Shown in pieces: positions 45,726 through 54,603 of a DNA stretch of 64,000 nucleotides. The stretch spans positions 124,001-188,000 of the forward strand of contig NZ_JABJVX010000005.1 of NCBI RefSeq assembly GCF_013155465.1. Reading direction: 5' to 3'. The notes under the pieces are model-generated. The model saw only the letters and a program-made list of their open reading frames with translations, ran no database searches and was not told the origin of the DNA. Each line of letters begins with the position of its first letter. Position 1 is the stretch's first letter. This DNA comes from Alterinioella nitratireducens. Its GTDB lineage: Bacteria; Pseudomonadota; Alphaproteobacteria; Rhodobacterales; Rhodobacteraceae. The position numbers and the translations under genes were made by a program.

Positions 45726-47153
45726 TCACTCCCCTGTGCCGTCGAAGACTGTATCCTGGTAGGCCCTGATATCACTGATCGCATCTTCCACCCAGAACCG
45801 GAAATCCGTCCGGTCGGCCTCGGCCGCGGGATCGCCCGGCTCGGCTGTCACATAGGCGCGCAATTGCTGCGTGCTGTCGGCGGGCACGGTGACGCGATCC
45901 CCCTCGGCCCCCTCAAGGTCCAGTGCCAGGTCGGCCTCGGAGGTCAGGGTGATCTCGAACACGCGATCCTCATTGGCCATGTTGCGCAGGCGCAGGTCAT
46001 AGGCGTTGCGGATCGAGCCATCGCTGAGGGTCACAAAGGTCGGGCTGCGCACCGGCTCGACCGTGATGTCGATCTCGGAGCGGATGAAGAGCAGCACCAC
46101 CAGCGCGATGCCGATCGCCGACCAGAGCACGGTGTAGATGATGGTGCGGGGCCGGAAGATGTGCCGCCAGACCGATTTCGGCGGGTTGCCCGCGCGCTCA
46201 TTGGTCTCGTCGGTCAGCGCCATGTAGTCGATCAGGCCCCGCGGCTTGCCGATCTTGGCCATGATGTCGTCGCAGGCGTCGATGCAGAGCGCGCAGGTGA
46301 TGCACTCCATCTGCTGCCCGTCGCGGATGTCGATCCCCGCCGGGCAGACATTGACGCAGGCCATGCAGTCGATGCAGTCGCCAAGCTGGTCGGCATCCGC
46401 GCCCTTGCGATGCTTGCCGCGCGGCTCGCCCCGCCAGTCGCGATAGGCAACCGTGATCGTGTCCTCGTCCATCATCGCGGCCTGGATGCGCGGCCAGGGG
46501 CACATGTAATTGCAGATCTGCTCGCGCATGAAGCCGCCGAAAACGAATGTGGTGGCGGTCAGGATGGCGATGGTGGTGTAGGCCACCGGATGCGCGTTGA
46601 GGGTGAAGAGGTCCACCAGCAGCGTCGGCGCGTCGGTGAAATAGAACACCCAGGCCCCGCCGGTCGCCACCGCGATCAGCAGCCAGATGGTCCATTTCGT
46701 GATGCGCAGCCGCGCCTTGCGGGCGGTCCAGGGCGCTTTCAGCAGGCGAAGCTGCGCGTTGCGGTCGCCCTCGACCCACCGTTCGACATGTACGAACAGA
46801 TCGGTCCAGACCGTCTGCGGGCAGGCATAGCCGCACCAGACCCGACCAAGCGCCGAGGTGAACAGGAACAGGCCGAGCCCCGCCATGATCAGCAAGCCCG
46901 CGACGAAATAGAACTCATGCGGCCAGATCTCGATCCAGAAGAAGAAAAAGCGCCGGTTGGCCAGGTCGATCAGCACCGCCTGGTCGGGCAATGACGGGCC
47001 GCGATCCCAGCGGATCCAGGGCGTCAGGTAATAGATGCCCAGGGTCACCACCATGATGATCCATTTCAGGTTACGGAACGGGCCCTTGACGCGCTTGGGA
47101 AAGATCGGCTCGCGGGCCGCATAGAGGCTTTGGGGCTGGTCACTGGAACTCAT
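45726..47153 (-). CDS. ccoG: Cytochrome oxidase accessory ferredoxin CcoG (FixG)
   Basis: A 475-residue membrane Fe-S protein with five hydrophobic segments. Two classical 4Fe-4S clusters are seen in CIDCMACVNVCP and CITCALCIDAC, with CGYACPQTVW and the CNYMCPWPRIQ segment. CcoG reduces copper for cbb3 assembly. ATG at 47153 has AGGAGC about 12 nt upstream; the frame remains open 64 codons further but that stretch is not protein-like. An FNR box lies about 80 bp upstream. Confidence 0.95.
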   Translation of the reverse strand: MSSSDQPQSLYAAREPIFPKRVKGPFRNLKWIIMVVTLGIYYLTPWIRWDRGPSLPDQAVLIDLANRRFFFFWIEIWPHEFYFVAGLLIMAGLGLFLFTSALGRVWCGYACPQTVWTDLFVHVERWVEGDRNAQLRLLKAPWTARKARLRITKWTIWLLIAVATGGAWVFYFTDAPTLLVDLFTLNAHPVAYTTIAILTATTFVFGGFMREQICNYMCPWPRIQAAMMDEDTITVAYRDWRGEPRGKHRKGADADQLGDCIDCMACVNVCPAGIDIRDGQQMECITCALCIDACDDIMAKIGKPRGLIDYMALTDETNERAGNPPKSVWRHIFRPRTIIYTVLWSAIGIALVVLLFIRSEIDITVEPVRSPTFVTLSDGSIRNAYDLRLRNMANEDRVFEITLTSEADLALDLEGAEGDRVTVPADSTQQLRAYVTAEPGDPAAEADRTDFRFWVEDAISDIRAYQDTVFDGTGE

Positions 47154-47225
47154 GCGCGGGGGACGCTCCTTGGGAGACGGGATCGGGGCTATTGTCGCTT
47201 CTAGGCAGCACCACGTCACGCAGCC

Positions 47226-47239
47226 TTGACCCAGATCAA
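47226..47239. promoter_or_regulatory. FNR/FnrL box upstream of ccoG
   Basis: TTGAC-CCAG-ATCAA, a complete FNR-type palindrome, centred about 80 bp before ccoG and 145 bp before the divergent DUF2270 gene. The FnrL gene itself is in this window (53766-54515), which supports anaerobic or micro-oxic induction of the assembly operon. Confidence 0.8.
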
Positions 47240-47377
47240 ACCCGCACCCGCATGGCGCAACTGTCAGACAGGCCGAAACTAGACCTCCTCTGCACCGAAT
47301 TCCAGCCGCGCGAAGGTTTTGTCGCAGGGGGGCGTTCTGTGCCAAGGTGGGGCACGCGACGAACAGGATGAAGCGAT

Positions 47378-48082
47378 ATGGACGACACCCAGGGCAGGCC
47401 CGAGAAACGCAACCCCGACAGCGCGCAGGAATTCACCGCCGCCGAGATCGGCGCCATCGCGCATCTCTATCGCGGCGAGATCTATCGCAGCACGATCTGG
47501 CGCACGCGGCTGGACACGACGACGAACTGGGCCGTGGTGACGCTTGGCGTGGCGCTCTCGATCTCCTTCGCAACGCCCGAGGCGTCGCCCCTGCCGCTCT
47601 TGCTGGTCGGTATCCTGATGCTGCTGTTCCTGGCGCTGGAGGCGCGGCGCTATCGCTATTTCAACGTCTGGCGGGCGCGCTCGCGCTGGCTGGAGACGCA
47701 TTTCTACGCGCCGATGCTGCGCGATGGCGGCGATCTGCACACGGAAGAGAACTGGCAGGCGATCCTGGCCGAGGATTACCTGCGGCCGCAATACCACATC
47801 GGGTTCATCACTTCGATGGCGCGGCGCGTACGGCGCAACTATGTCTGGATCCTGCTGATCCAGGCCGTTGCCTATGTCGGCAAGCTGATGATCCACCCGA
47901 TGCAGGCGCAGAGCTTTCAGCAATTCGTCGACCGGGCCGATATCGGGCCGGTACCCGGCATCATCGTGCTGCTGATCGGCGTGATCTATTGCGGCACATT
48001 GGCGGCGCTGGCGATCTGGGTGTCCCTGACCGACCGCAAGAAGGTGCGCCTGCGCGGCGAAAAGGGCGGGCAGATGGGATAG
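47378..48082 (+). CDS. DUF2270 membrane protein
   Basis: A 234-residue protein recognisable as DUF2270: an N-terminal cytoplasmic part (FTAAEIGAIAHLYRGEIYRS), two hydrophobic segments (about 50-85), a soluble middle part (WETHFYAPMLRDGG-like block) and two more helices (about 150-215). It sits in the opposite direction inside the cco locus. No function is known; the FNR box in the shared upstream region could also act on it. Confidence 0.85.
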   Translation: MDDTQGRPEKRNPDSAQEFTAAEIGAIAHLYRGEIYRSTIWRTRLDTTTNWAVVTLGVALSISFATPEASPLPLLLVGILMLLFLALEARRYRYFNVWRARSRWLETHFYAPMLRDGGDLHTEENWQAILAEDYLRPQYHIGFITSMARRVRRNYVWILLIQAVAYVGKLMIHPMQAQSFQQFVDRADIGPVPGIIVLLIGVIYCGTLAALAIWVSLTDRKKVRLRGEKGGQMG

Positions 48083-48104
48083 GCGCTGCGCCGCCCTTTC
48101 CCGG

Positions 48105-48533
48105 TCAGGACGGGGCCGCGACCAGGCCGCGCGCGATGGCCTCGTCCCGCGCGATGAAGAACTCGTCGTGATAGGTGTCATAGGGATGACCCGATCCCGC
48201 CGGGTAGGAGGCGTATTGCTCCATGTTGTTCATATGCGCCAGCAATTGCGCGTCGTCGAACCCGGCCATCCAAGAGGAATAGCTGTCATAGATGCCGGGA
48301 TTGCTGGCGTCCCATTGCTGGCGTGCCCAGGCAACGCCGAAGCTGGTTTCGATTTCATAATCGGTCATGACGCCGGATGTGTCGCCCGAGACATCCTCGA
48401 CCCCGGCGGACACCACCGCCGTTGTCGCCACGCCAAGCCCGACAAGTCCAGCGGTCAACACGACCCAGTCCACCGTGACGGCGCCTGCATCGTCGGCCAG
48501 AAAGCGGGCCAGCTTGGTATCAAGAGTATTCAT
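48105..48533 (-). CDS. Stand-alone Flp-pilin-like small protein
   Basis: A 142-residue protein with charged N-terminus MNTLDTKLARFLADDAG, then a hydrophobic helix AVTVDWVVLTAGLVGLGVAT, then a hydrophilic tail rich in Asp, Ser, Tyr and Met. The G17-AVTVDW junction resembles a class IVb (Flp) prepilin cleavage site, with D-W in place of E-Y. No pilus assembly genes are nearby. ATG at 48533 is chosen because it starts this leader. It lies after the ccoNOQP operon, behind two hairpins. Confidence 0.7.
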   Translation of the reverse strand: MNTLDTKLARFLADDAGAVTVDWVVLTAGLVGLGVATTAVVSAGVEDVSGDTSGVMTDYEIETSFGVAWARQQWDASNPGIYDSYSSWMAGFDDAQLLAHMNNMEQYASYPAGSGHPYDTYHDEFFIARDEAIARGLVAAPS

Positions 48534-48630
48534 TGCGCGTTTCCTAGATTGATCCGACGGCGACACTGGCCAACGAAAACGTCGGGGACAGGTCTGAATC
48601 TAGACGATTTTAGTTTTTTTGAGGTAAGGT

Positions 48631-48707
48631 GATGCCGGTTCTGTAGGAAACGCGCGAACAGGACCAGAACCGGCATCTACCGGTGGCCCGCGCGAACGGG
48701 CCACCGG
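48631..48707 (-). terminator. Two hairpins after ccoP
   Basis: First on the minus strand: arms CCGGTGGCCCG/CGGGCCACCGG (48680-48690 and 48697-48707, 6-nt loop). Then 13-bp arms GATGCCGGTTCTG/CAGAACCGGCATC (48631-48643 and 48665-48677, 21-nt loop). They follow the ccoP stop and probably end or trim the ccoNOQP transcript; there is no good T-run. Confidence 0.6.
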
Positions 48708-48722
48708 GTCTCTTGTCGGGGA

Positions 48723-49631
48723 CTACTCCCCGCCGCCCCGCGAGTGGACGTATATCGACACCGAGCGAAGCTCGGCTTCCGACAGGCGGCCCGCGGACGA
48801 GGCTTCCGCCGACCAGGGCGGCATGACCCCGAAGCGGGAATTGCGCACGGTATATTCCAGCGCCTCTTCATCGCCGCCATAAAGCCAGATCGCATCGGTC
48901 AGGTTGGGCGCGCCCAGGGCCCTTTCTCCGGTGCCGTTTTCCATGTGGCACGCGGAGCAGTTGTTCAGGTAGACCTCTTCGCCGGCAGCGGCCAGCTCCG
49001 CCTCATATTCCTGCCCCGAGATGTTACGGACATATTGCACCACCTGGGTGACTTCCTCGTCACTCAGGACGTCGCCGAACGCGGGCATTTCCGACCAGCG
49101 CGCATCGGGATCGTCCTCGTTGCGGATACCGTGGCTGATCGTGTAGTAGATCTCGTCCAGCGAGCCGCCCCAGAGCCAGTTGTCATCCAGAAGGTTGGGA
49201 TACCCCACCGCGCCCGCCGCGTTCGAGCCATGGCACTGCGCGCACCAGGTGCGGAAGATCGCGCCGCCGCCCTGCACCGCGAAGTTGTAGAGGTCGGGAT
49301 TCTCGTCCGGCGTGATCGCGGCCAGCTCGACCTCCTCGATGCGCGCCCGGATCGGGTCGTTCATCGCGTCGAACTCGGCGATTTCCTCGGCCACCTCGGC
49401 GCGGCTCGAATACCCCAGCAGACCGGTCGTAGCGCCGTTGATCAGCGGCCAGGCCGGATAGGCGATGGTATAGGCGACGCCCCAGAAGATGGTCAGGTAG
49501 AACGTCCAGAGCCACCAGCGCGGCATCGGGTTGTCGAACTCCTTGATCCCGTCCCAGACATGGCCCGTGGTGCGGGGATCGCCCTCCTGCAATTGTTGTT
49601 CTTCAGGGTCGGGGATGTGCTTGTCGGTCAT
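48723..49631 (-). CDS. ccoP: cbb3-type cytochrome c oxidase subunit III
   Basis: A 302-residue di-heme cytochrome c. One membrane helix (about 38-60) is followed by two heme c sites, CAQCH and CSACH, in separate class I cytochrome domains with methionine ligands downstream. It passes electrons from cytochrome c to CcoO and CcoN. Its ATG overlaps the ccoQ stop (TGATG). Last gene of ccoN-O-Q-P. Confidence 0.97.
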   Translation of the reverse strand: MTDKHIPDPEEQQLQEGDPRTTGHVWDGIKEFDNPMPRWWLWTFYLTIFWGVAYTIAYPAWPLINGATTGLLGYSSRAEVAEEIAEFDAMNDPIRARIEEVELAAITPDENPDLYNFAVQGGGAIFRTWCAQCHGSNAAGAVGYPNLLDDNWLWGGSLDEIYYTISHGIRNEDDPDARWSEMPAFGDVLSDEEVTQVVQYVRNISGQEYEAELAAAGEEVYLNNCSACHMENGTGERALGAPNLTDAIWLYGGDEEALEYTVRNSRFGVMPPWSAEASSAGRLSEAELRSVSIYVHSRGGGE

Positions 49632-49834
49632 TACCGCGCCTCCGTCTTTTGGCTGGCCGCGGGCGACCTTGCAGGCTTGTCGTCATGGCGGAAGGGGATG
49701 TTGGCCGTGTCCTTGTAGAGCCGCCCGCTGCCGGGACGCAGCACAAACAGGATCACGATTATGAACACCGTAAACATGAACAGCAGACCCCAGCTTCCTG
49801 CAAAGACCCGCATGATGGTGTAGGTATCTTCCAT
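49631..49834 (-). CDS. ccoQ: cbb3-type oxidase subunit CcoQ
   Basis: A 67-residue protein with one membrane helix (GLLFMFTVFIIVILFVLRPG) and a charged C-terminal tail, matching CcoQ/FixQ, which stabilises the oxidase. Located 13 bp after ccoO and overlapping ccoP by one base. Confidence 0.93.
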   Translation of the reverse strand: MEDTYTIMRVFAGSWGLLFMFTVFIIVILFVLRPGSGRLYKDTANIPFRHDDKPARSPAASQKTEAR

Positions 49835-49847
49835 CTGAATCGCTCCT

Positions 49848-50675
49848 CTATCGGCTCTCGTCTGGCGTGAAAGTCGAAAAATCGACCAGCGTGCCCAACA
49901 TCTGAAGATACGCGATCAGCGCGTCCATTTCGGTGACCTCGGGGTTGCCGTCGAAATCGCGCTGCTGCGCGTTTGGATAGCGTTCGACCACCGCGTCATC
50001 GCCGAAATCGGTGGCCTGCTGAACAAAGTCATAGGCTGCCTGATCAATCATTTCGTCGGTATATGGCACCCCGACGATGCGGTGAGTCTCCATCAGATCG
50101 GCAATATAGGTGGGGTCAATCTCGGTCTCGGCAAGATAGCCATAGGACGGCATCACCGATTCCGGCACCACCGATTGCGGATCGGTCATGTGATCGACAT
50201 GCCACTCATCGGAATATCGCCCGCCGACCCGGGCCAGGTCCGGCCCGGTGCGTTTCGATCCCCATTGGAACGGGTGATCATACATCGATTCCGCCGCAAG
50301 GCTGTAGGGGCCATAGCGTTCAACCTCGTCCCGCAGCGGGCGGATCATCTGGCTGTGGCAGACATAGCAGCCCTCGCGGATGTAGATCTCGCGCCCCTGC
50401 AGCTCCAGCGGGGAATAGGGGCGCATGCCTTCCACGTCCTCGATCGTGTTCTCAAGGTAGAAGAGCGGTGCGATCTCCACGGCCCCGCCAATGGTCACAA
50501 CCGCAAAGCTGAGCGCCAGGAGAAGGGTCGCGTTGCGCTCGATCTTGCCATGCTTGTTCAGGAACCAGCTTTGATGCGGCAACTCGTTCGGGATCTCCTC
50601 GGGGATGTCCGAGACGGTCGAGACATTGGGGTCGCGCTCGGGGTCGAGGATCTTGTCGTTGTCGTCAGTGGCCAT
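49848..50675 (-). CDS. ccoO: cbb3-type cytochrome c oxidase subunit II
   Basis: A 275-residue mono-heme cytochrome c with an N-terminal membrane anchor (about 45-70) and the heme site CYVCH in [14 protein letters not shown], typical of CcoO. ATG at 50675 is preceded by AGGAGGGTCGAG; the open frame extends 18 more codons. The N-terminal 35 residues are longer than in many CcoO proteins, acidic and proline-rich. Confidence 0.96.
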   Translation of the reverse strand: MATDDNDKILDPERDPNVSTVSDIPEEIPNELPHQSWFLNKHGKIERNATLLLALSFAVVTIGGAVEIAPLFYLENTIEDVEGMRPYSPLELQGREIYIREGCYVCHSQMIRPLRDEVERYGPYSLAAESMYDHPFQWGSKRTGPDLARVGGRYSDEWHVDHMTDPQSVVPESVMPSYGYLAETEIDPTYIADLMETHRIVGVPYTDEMIDQAAYDFVQQATDFGDDAVVERYPNAQQRDFDGNPEVTEMDALIAYLQMLGTLVDFSTFTPDESR

Positions 50676-50688
50676 ATCTCGACCCTCC

Positions 50689-52293
50689 TTATTCTGCCGG
50701 GGCCGCGGCGCGGGCGGGTGCAGCAGCAACGCCTTTGCGTACGGTCATCCAAAGGTTGTAGGCCATGATCAGACCGCCAGCCAGGAACATCAGGCCACCC
50801 AGGCCACGCACCACATACATCGGGAACTTGGCCGCCACGGTGTCGGCGAAGGAGTTCACGAGGAAGCCCTGCGCATCCACTTCGCGCCACATCAGCCCCT
50901 CCATGATGCCGGTCACCCACATGGAGGCCGCGTAGAGAACGATGCCGATCGTCGCCAGCCAGTAATGCCACGAGACCAGGCGCAGGCTGTAGAGACGCTC
51001 ACGGCTCCACAGTTTCGGGAACAGGTAGTAGAGCATCCCGAAAGTGATCATGCCGTTCCAGCCCAGGGCCCCCGAATGCACGTGGCCAATGGTCCAGTCG
51101 GTATAATGCGACAGGCTGTTGACCGAGCGGATCGACATCATCGGACCCTCGAAGGTGGACATGCCGTAGAACGCGACCGAGGTGACCATCATCCGCAAGA
51201 CCGGGTCGGTGCGCAGCTTGTCCCAGGCCCCCGACAGCGTCATCAACCCGTTGATCATGCCACCCCAGGAGGGCATCCACAGCACGACAGAGAACACCAT
51301 ACCCAGCGTCTGCGCCCAATCGGGCAGCGCGGTATAGTGCAGATGGTGCGGACCCGCCCAGATATAGAGGAAGATCAGCGCCCAGAAATGGATGATGCTG
51401 AGCTTGTAGCTGTAGACCGGACGCTCGGCCTGTTTAGGAATGAAATAGTACATCATGCCCAGGAAGCCCGCGGTCAACAAGAAGCCGACGGCGTTATGGC
51501 CATACCACCACTGGGTCATGGCACTCTGCACACCGGCCATGACCTGCACCGACCGCGACCCGAAGATCGACACCGGTACCGACATGTTGTTGATGACATG
51601 CAGCATCGCCACGGTGACGATGAAGGACAGAAGGAACCAGTTGGCGACGTAGATATGCGGCTCTTTCCGCTTGATCAGCGTGCCCATGAAGACAGCCAGG
51701 AATGCGACCCAGACGATGGTCAGCCAAATATCGACGTACCACTCCGGTTCCGCGTATTCCAGGCCCTGTGTGATCCCCATGAGATACCCGGTGGCGGCCA
51801 GCACAATGAAGAACTGGTAGCCCCACAAGACGAACCAGACCAGGCCGCCGCCCCAGAGCCGCGCCGCCGTCGTGCGCTGAACAATATAGAATGAGGCCGT
51901 GATCAGCGCGTTGCCGGCAAAGGCGAAGATCACCGCCGAGGTGTGCAGGGGCCGCAGCCGTCCGAAATTCAGATAGCCTTGCGCCCATTCGAAATTGAGC
52001 TGCGGATAGGCCAGCTGAAACGCGATGAACGTGCCGACCAGAAAGCCGACAACGCCCCAGAACGCGGTCAGGATGGCGCCCCATCTCACGGGCCCATCCA
52101 TGTATTCGGTTTGCAGCACCGCCGCGGGTACCGGCTCATCCGTGCGGCGCAACTGCCACAGAAACAGGCCCGCCGCGGTGATCATCACGATGATGGCATG
52201 CACCATATAGCCCACGTCGCGCGCGTAATTGGCCGCGATCGCGGCGCTGATCACAACCAGGCCGAGGATCAAAAGCTTCACATAATCCAGCAT
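50689..52293 (-). CDS. ccoN: cbb3-type cytochrome c oxidase subunit I (catalytic)
   Basis: A 534-residue catalytic subunit with 12 or more helices. Ligand histidines are visible: RPLHTS for low-spin heme b, WYGHNAVGF, the HH pair in AGPHHLHYT with the cross-linked tyrosine six residues before (LYIWAGPHH), and [10 protein letters not shown] for hemes b and b3. It reduces O2 to water with high affinity. ATG at 52293 follows AAGGGA; an in-frame ATG five codons earlier is possible. An FNR box lies 93 bp upstream. Confidence 0.96.
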   Translation of the reverse strand: MLDYVKLLILGLVVISAAIAANYARDVGYMVHAIIVMITAAGLFLWQLRRTDEPVPAAVLQTEYMDGPVRWGAILTAFWGVVGFLVGTFIAFQLAYPQLNFEWAQGYLNFGRLRPLHTSAVIFAFAGNALITASFYIVQRTTAARLWGGGLVWFVLWGYQFFIVLAATGYLMGITQGLEYAEPEWYVDIWLTIVWVAFLAVFMGTLIKRKEPHIYVANWFLLSFIVTVAMLHVINNMSVPVSIFGSRSVQVMAGVQSAMTQWWYGHNAVGFLLTAGFLGMMYYFIPKQAERPVYSYKLSIIHFWALIFLYIWAGPHHLHYTALPDWAQTLGMVFSVVLWMPSWGGMINGLMTLSGAWDKLRTDPVLRMMVTSVAFYGMSTFEGPMMSIRSVNSLSHYTDWTIGHVHSGALGWNGMITFGMLYYLFPKLWSRERLYSLRLVSWHYWLATIGIVLYAASMWVTGIMEGLMWREVDAQGFLVNSFADTVAAKFPMYVVRGLGGLMFLAGGLIMAYNLWMTVRKGVAAAPARAAAPAE

Positions 52294-52385
52294 GGATCGT
52301 CCCTTCATCTACCCCCGGTTGCGACTCGAAAGCCTTCCGGAGTGTTCCGTATGATCTCAAATCGCGTTTTAGGTCGATGGAGACC

Positions 52386-52399
52386 TTGATCCATGTCAA
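52386..52399. promoter_or_regulatory. FNR/FnrL box upstream of ccoN
   Basis: TTGAT-CCAT-GTCAA, centred about 100 bp before the ccoN ATG. With the second box at 52419 it forms a pair in the ccoN/uspA divergent region. Expected to activate ccoNOQP at low oxygen. Confidence 0.85.
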
Positions 52400-52418
52400 A
52401 TTGCCGGAAAGGATAGGG

Positions 52419-52432
52419 TTGATGCAAGTCAA
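52419..52432. promoter_or_regulatory. FNR/FnrL box upstream of uspA
   Basis: TTGAT-GCAA-GTCAA, centred about 70 bp before the uspA ATG and 33 bp from the ccoN box (about three helical turns). Likely serves uspA, with possible joint action on ccoN. Confidence 0.82.
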
Positions 52433-52494
52433 AGCAGCACGGGCGGTAGGGCTCTAGTCTGCCGCCGACACCCAGGAAACAAAGGAGCGCCGCC

Positions 52495-53337
52495 ATGGGT
52501 TACAAGAGCATTCTGACGATCCTGACCGACATCGACGATGTGGCCCCGGTGCTTGAGGCAACGCTGCCCTTCGCGCGCAGCCAGGGCGCGCATCTGGACG
52601 TGCTGTGCCTGGGCATCGACCGGACGCAGACGGGCTATTACTTCGCCGGGGCGACCGCCATCATCCACGAGGAAACGCAGAGCCAATCGCGCGATCACGC
52701 CAAGGCGCTGGAGGACGCGGTGCGCGACCGCCTCGGCCGGACCGAGATCACCTGGGCGGTCGAGGCGCTGGTGGCGCAAAGCGCGATGGTCTCGGGCCTG
52801 GTGGCCCACCGGGCGCAGTTTTCCGACCTCGTGATGCTGCCCAAACCCTATGGCGAGGGGCGCGCCTCGGATGCGCCGGTGATCGTCGAGGCGGCGATGT
52901 TCCAGGGCTCGGCCCCGGTGATGGTGCTGCCCGGCAATGACAGGCTGCCCTCGGACAAACCCACCCGCGCCGTGGTGGCCTGGAACGAAAGCGCCGAGGC
53001 GCTCGTGGCGGCGCGCCGCGCCCTGCCGCTTCTGATCGCCGCGGATTGCGTCGAGATCCTGATCATCGACCCGCCGCGCCACGATACCGGGGCCGCCGAT
53101 CCCGGCGCGGAACTGTCGAAGATGCTGTCGCGCCACGGTGCCCGGGTCGAGGTCTCGGTCATCGCCTGCACGATGCCGCGCATTTCCGACATGATCGAAC
53201 GCCACGTCCGCGACAAGGATGCGGATCTGCTGGTGATGGGGGCCTATGGTCATTCCCGCCTGCGGGAGGCCATATTGGGCGGGGCGACGCGCAACCTACT
53301 GGAACAGGCCAGCGTGCCGGTCCTGATGGCGCGTTAA
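52495..53337 (+). CDS. Universal stress protein, tandem UspA domains
   Basis: A 280-residue protein with two Usp domains; the second carries the ATP-binding motif GAYGHSRLREAILGGATRNLL. Usp proteins respond to growth arrest, oxygen limitation and other stress. AAAGGAGCGCCGCC precedes the ATG. It is divergent from ccoN with its own FNR box, and a strong terminator follows, so it is a single-gene unit in the oxygen regulon. Confidence 0.92.
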   Translation: MGYKSILTILTDIDDVAPVLEATLPFARSQGAHLDVLCLGIDRTQTGYYFAGATAIIHEETQSQSRDHAKALEDAVRDRLGRTEITWAVEALVAQSAMVSGLVAHRAQFSDLVMLPKPYGEGRASDAPVIVEAAMFQGSAPVMVLPGNDRLPSDKPTRAVVAWNESAEALVAARRALPLLIAADCVEILIIDPPRHDTGAADPGAELSKMLSRHGARVEVSVIACTMPRISDMIERHVRDKDADLLVMGAYGHSRLREAILGGATRNLLEQASVPVLMAR

Positions 53338-53363
53338 GCCCTTTGGTAGAGTAACGAGTGCCG

Positions 53364-53396
53364 CAGGCGCGTAGGGGATCCCCTCGCGCCTGTTTT
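53364..53396 (+). terminator. Intrinsic terminator after uspA
   Basis: Arms CAGGCGCG and CGCGCCTG, extended by AGGG-GATC-CCCT inside, followed by TTTT. A classical rho-independent terminator 27 bp after the uspA stop. Confidence 0.85.
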
Positions 53397-53516
53397 CGTA
53401 TCCGGCACGGGACTGCCGCCGTCTCTTCTCCGAATCACCCTGCACCCGCCCCGATTTCCGCATGATTTCATGGGATCTTTCTGGCATGGGGCCACGGCTC
53501 CACGACATTGTTCCGG

Positions 53517-53553
53517 ATACACTCTTGCATAAGTGTATTTTTTACACTAAAGT
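53517..53553 (+). promoter_or_regulatory. Candidate promoter with operator-like inverted repeats
   Basis: TTGCAT (53525) and TAAAGT (53548) are spaced 17 bp, a possible -35/-10 pair. The spacer holds AGTGTA-ttttt-TACACT, and AGTGTAT also pairs with ATACACT at 53517-53523, giving three alternating half-sites. It lies about 45 bp before the small gene at 53598. The bound regulator is not identified. Confidence 0.45.
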
Positions 53554-53597
53554 GAGTCGCAGAGATCAGAAACGCATTGCCCCAAAGGACCAAGCCC

Positions 53598-53738
53598 ATG
53601 TTCTGCACCGCCCATCACACCCCCCGCCCGATCCCGGCCCAGGCCGAGCTGCAACGCCCCGCCGACCGCCGCATCAACGCCGCACCGACAACGCGCAAGG
53701 CCCCCCGCCAGGTCTTTACCGACTGGGCCAGCATTTAA
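53598..53738 (+). CDS. 46-residue basic protein of unknown function
   Basis: ATG at 53598 (AAAGGA upstream) opens a 46-codon frame ending TAA at 53736-53738. The peptide starts MFCTAHHTPRPIPAQ, is rich in Arg, Pro and Ala, and ends RKAPRQVFTDWASI. It has no membrane helix. The preceding promoter-like element, the ribosome site and the distinct C-terminal motif support a real gene. It converges on fnrL (27 bp between stops). I do not recognise it; it could regulate or be co-regulated with oxygen genes. Confidence 0.55.
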   Translation: MFCTAHHTPRPIPAQAELQRPADRRINAAPTTRKAPRQVFTDWASI

Positions 53739-53765
53739 GGGTTTTCAGACAGTTCCGACCTTGTT

Positions 53766-54515
53766 TCAGGTCACCAGCCCGCCATCGGTGTCATCGCCGG
53801 TCTCCGCCATCAAACGATGGAAATCGGGCACCACGACATGGCGCTTGCCCTGCAATTCGATCACGCCATCGCGCTTCAGTGCCGACATCTGCCGGCTCAC
53901 CGTTTCCAGCGTCAGACCCAGGTAATCGGCCATCGCCTCACGCGTCAGTGGCAGGTCGAATGCAACCTCCGCCTTAAGGGGAACGACATTCGCCGTGGTC
54001 CCGCGCCGCGCTATGATGGTCAGGAAACTCGCGATCTTCTCCCGCGCCGTCTTGCGCCCCAGAAGCAGCATCCATTCCCGCGCCGCGTCCAGCTCGTCCA
54101 GCGTCATTTCAAGCAGGCGCTGGCTGACATGCGGCGTGTCCTCCATCAGCTTGAGGAACGGCTTGCGCCGGAAACAGCACAGCACCACGTCGGTCGAGGC
54201 CGTCACGTCATAGGTCACGCTGTCGCGCGACGGGCGGCCCAGGAAATCGCTCGGCAACAGAAGGCCCACCATCTGGCGGCGGCCATCCTCCATGGTCTGG
54301 GTCAGGGCCGCGACCCCGCTGACCACCGACCCCACGAAATCCATCTGATCGCCGGACCAGACGATGGTCTGCCCGGCCTCGAACGTGCGGTAATACTTGA
54401 TCGCGTCCAGCTGCTCCAGCTCATCGGCTTCGCAGCGGGCACAGACCGCCCGATGCCGAATCGGGCAATTGGAACAATCTTGCAGCAGGGGTGCGGCAAG
54501 CGCGGCTTTGGGCAT
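53766..54515 (-). CDS. fnrL: Oxygen-sensing CRP/FNR-family regulator FnrL
   Basis: A 249-residue FNR-type protein. Cysteines C14, C17, C25 and C28 (CSNCPIRHRAVCARC) and C113/C114 supply ligands for the 4Fe-4S cluster lost in oxygen. A cyclic-nucleotide-like fold follows, then the helix-turn-helix LTREAMADYLGLTLETVSRQ, in which E-xx-SR reads TTGAT half-sites. ATG at 54515 is chosen because it starts the family sequence; upstream frame is unsupported. It faces hemN with a shared FNR box, indicating autoregulation. Confidence 0.95.
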   Translation of the reverse strand: MPKAALAAPLLQDCSNCPIRHRAVCARCEADELEQLDAIKYYRTFEAGQTIVWSGDQMDFVGSVVSGVAALTQTMEDGRRQMVGLLLPSDFLGRPSRDSVTYDVTASTDVVLCCFRRKPFLKLMEDTPHVSQRLLEMTLDELDAAREWMLLLGRKTAREKIASFLTIIARRGTTANVVPLKAEVAFDLPLTREAMADYLGLTLETVSRQMSALKRDGVIELQGKRHVVVPDFHRLMAETGDDTDGGLVT

Positions 54516-54554
54516 GGGAAAACTCCCCGGTTTTATGCGACCGAAGTGATGGTC

Positions 54555-54568
54555 TTGATCTCGATCAA
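54555..54568. promoter_or_regulatory. FNR box shared by fnrL and hemN
   Basis: TTGAT-CTCG-ATCAA, a perfect palindrome in the 88-bp region between the divergent genes, centred about 46 bp from the fnrL start and 42 bp from the hemN start. Consistent with FnrL control of hemN and of its own gene. Confidence 0.88.
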
Positions 54569-54603
54569 TTACAGGAACATAGGCACAGCCTAAGGCTATC
54601 TGA

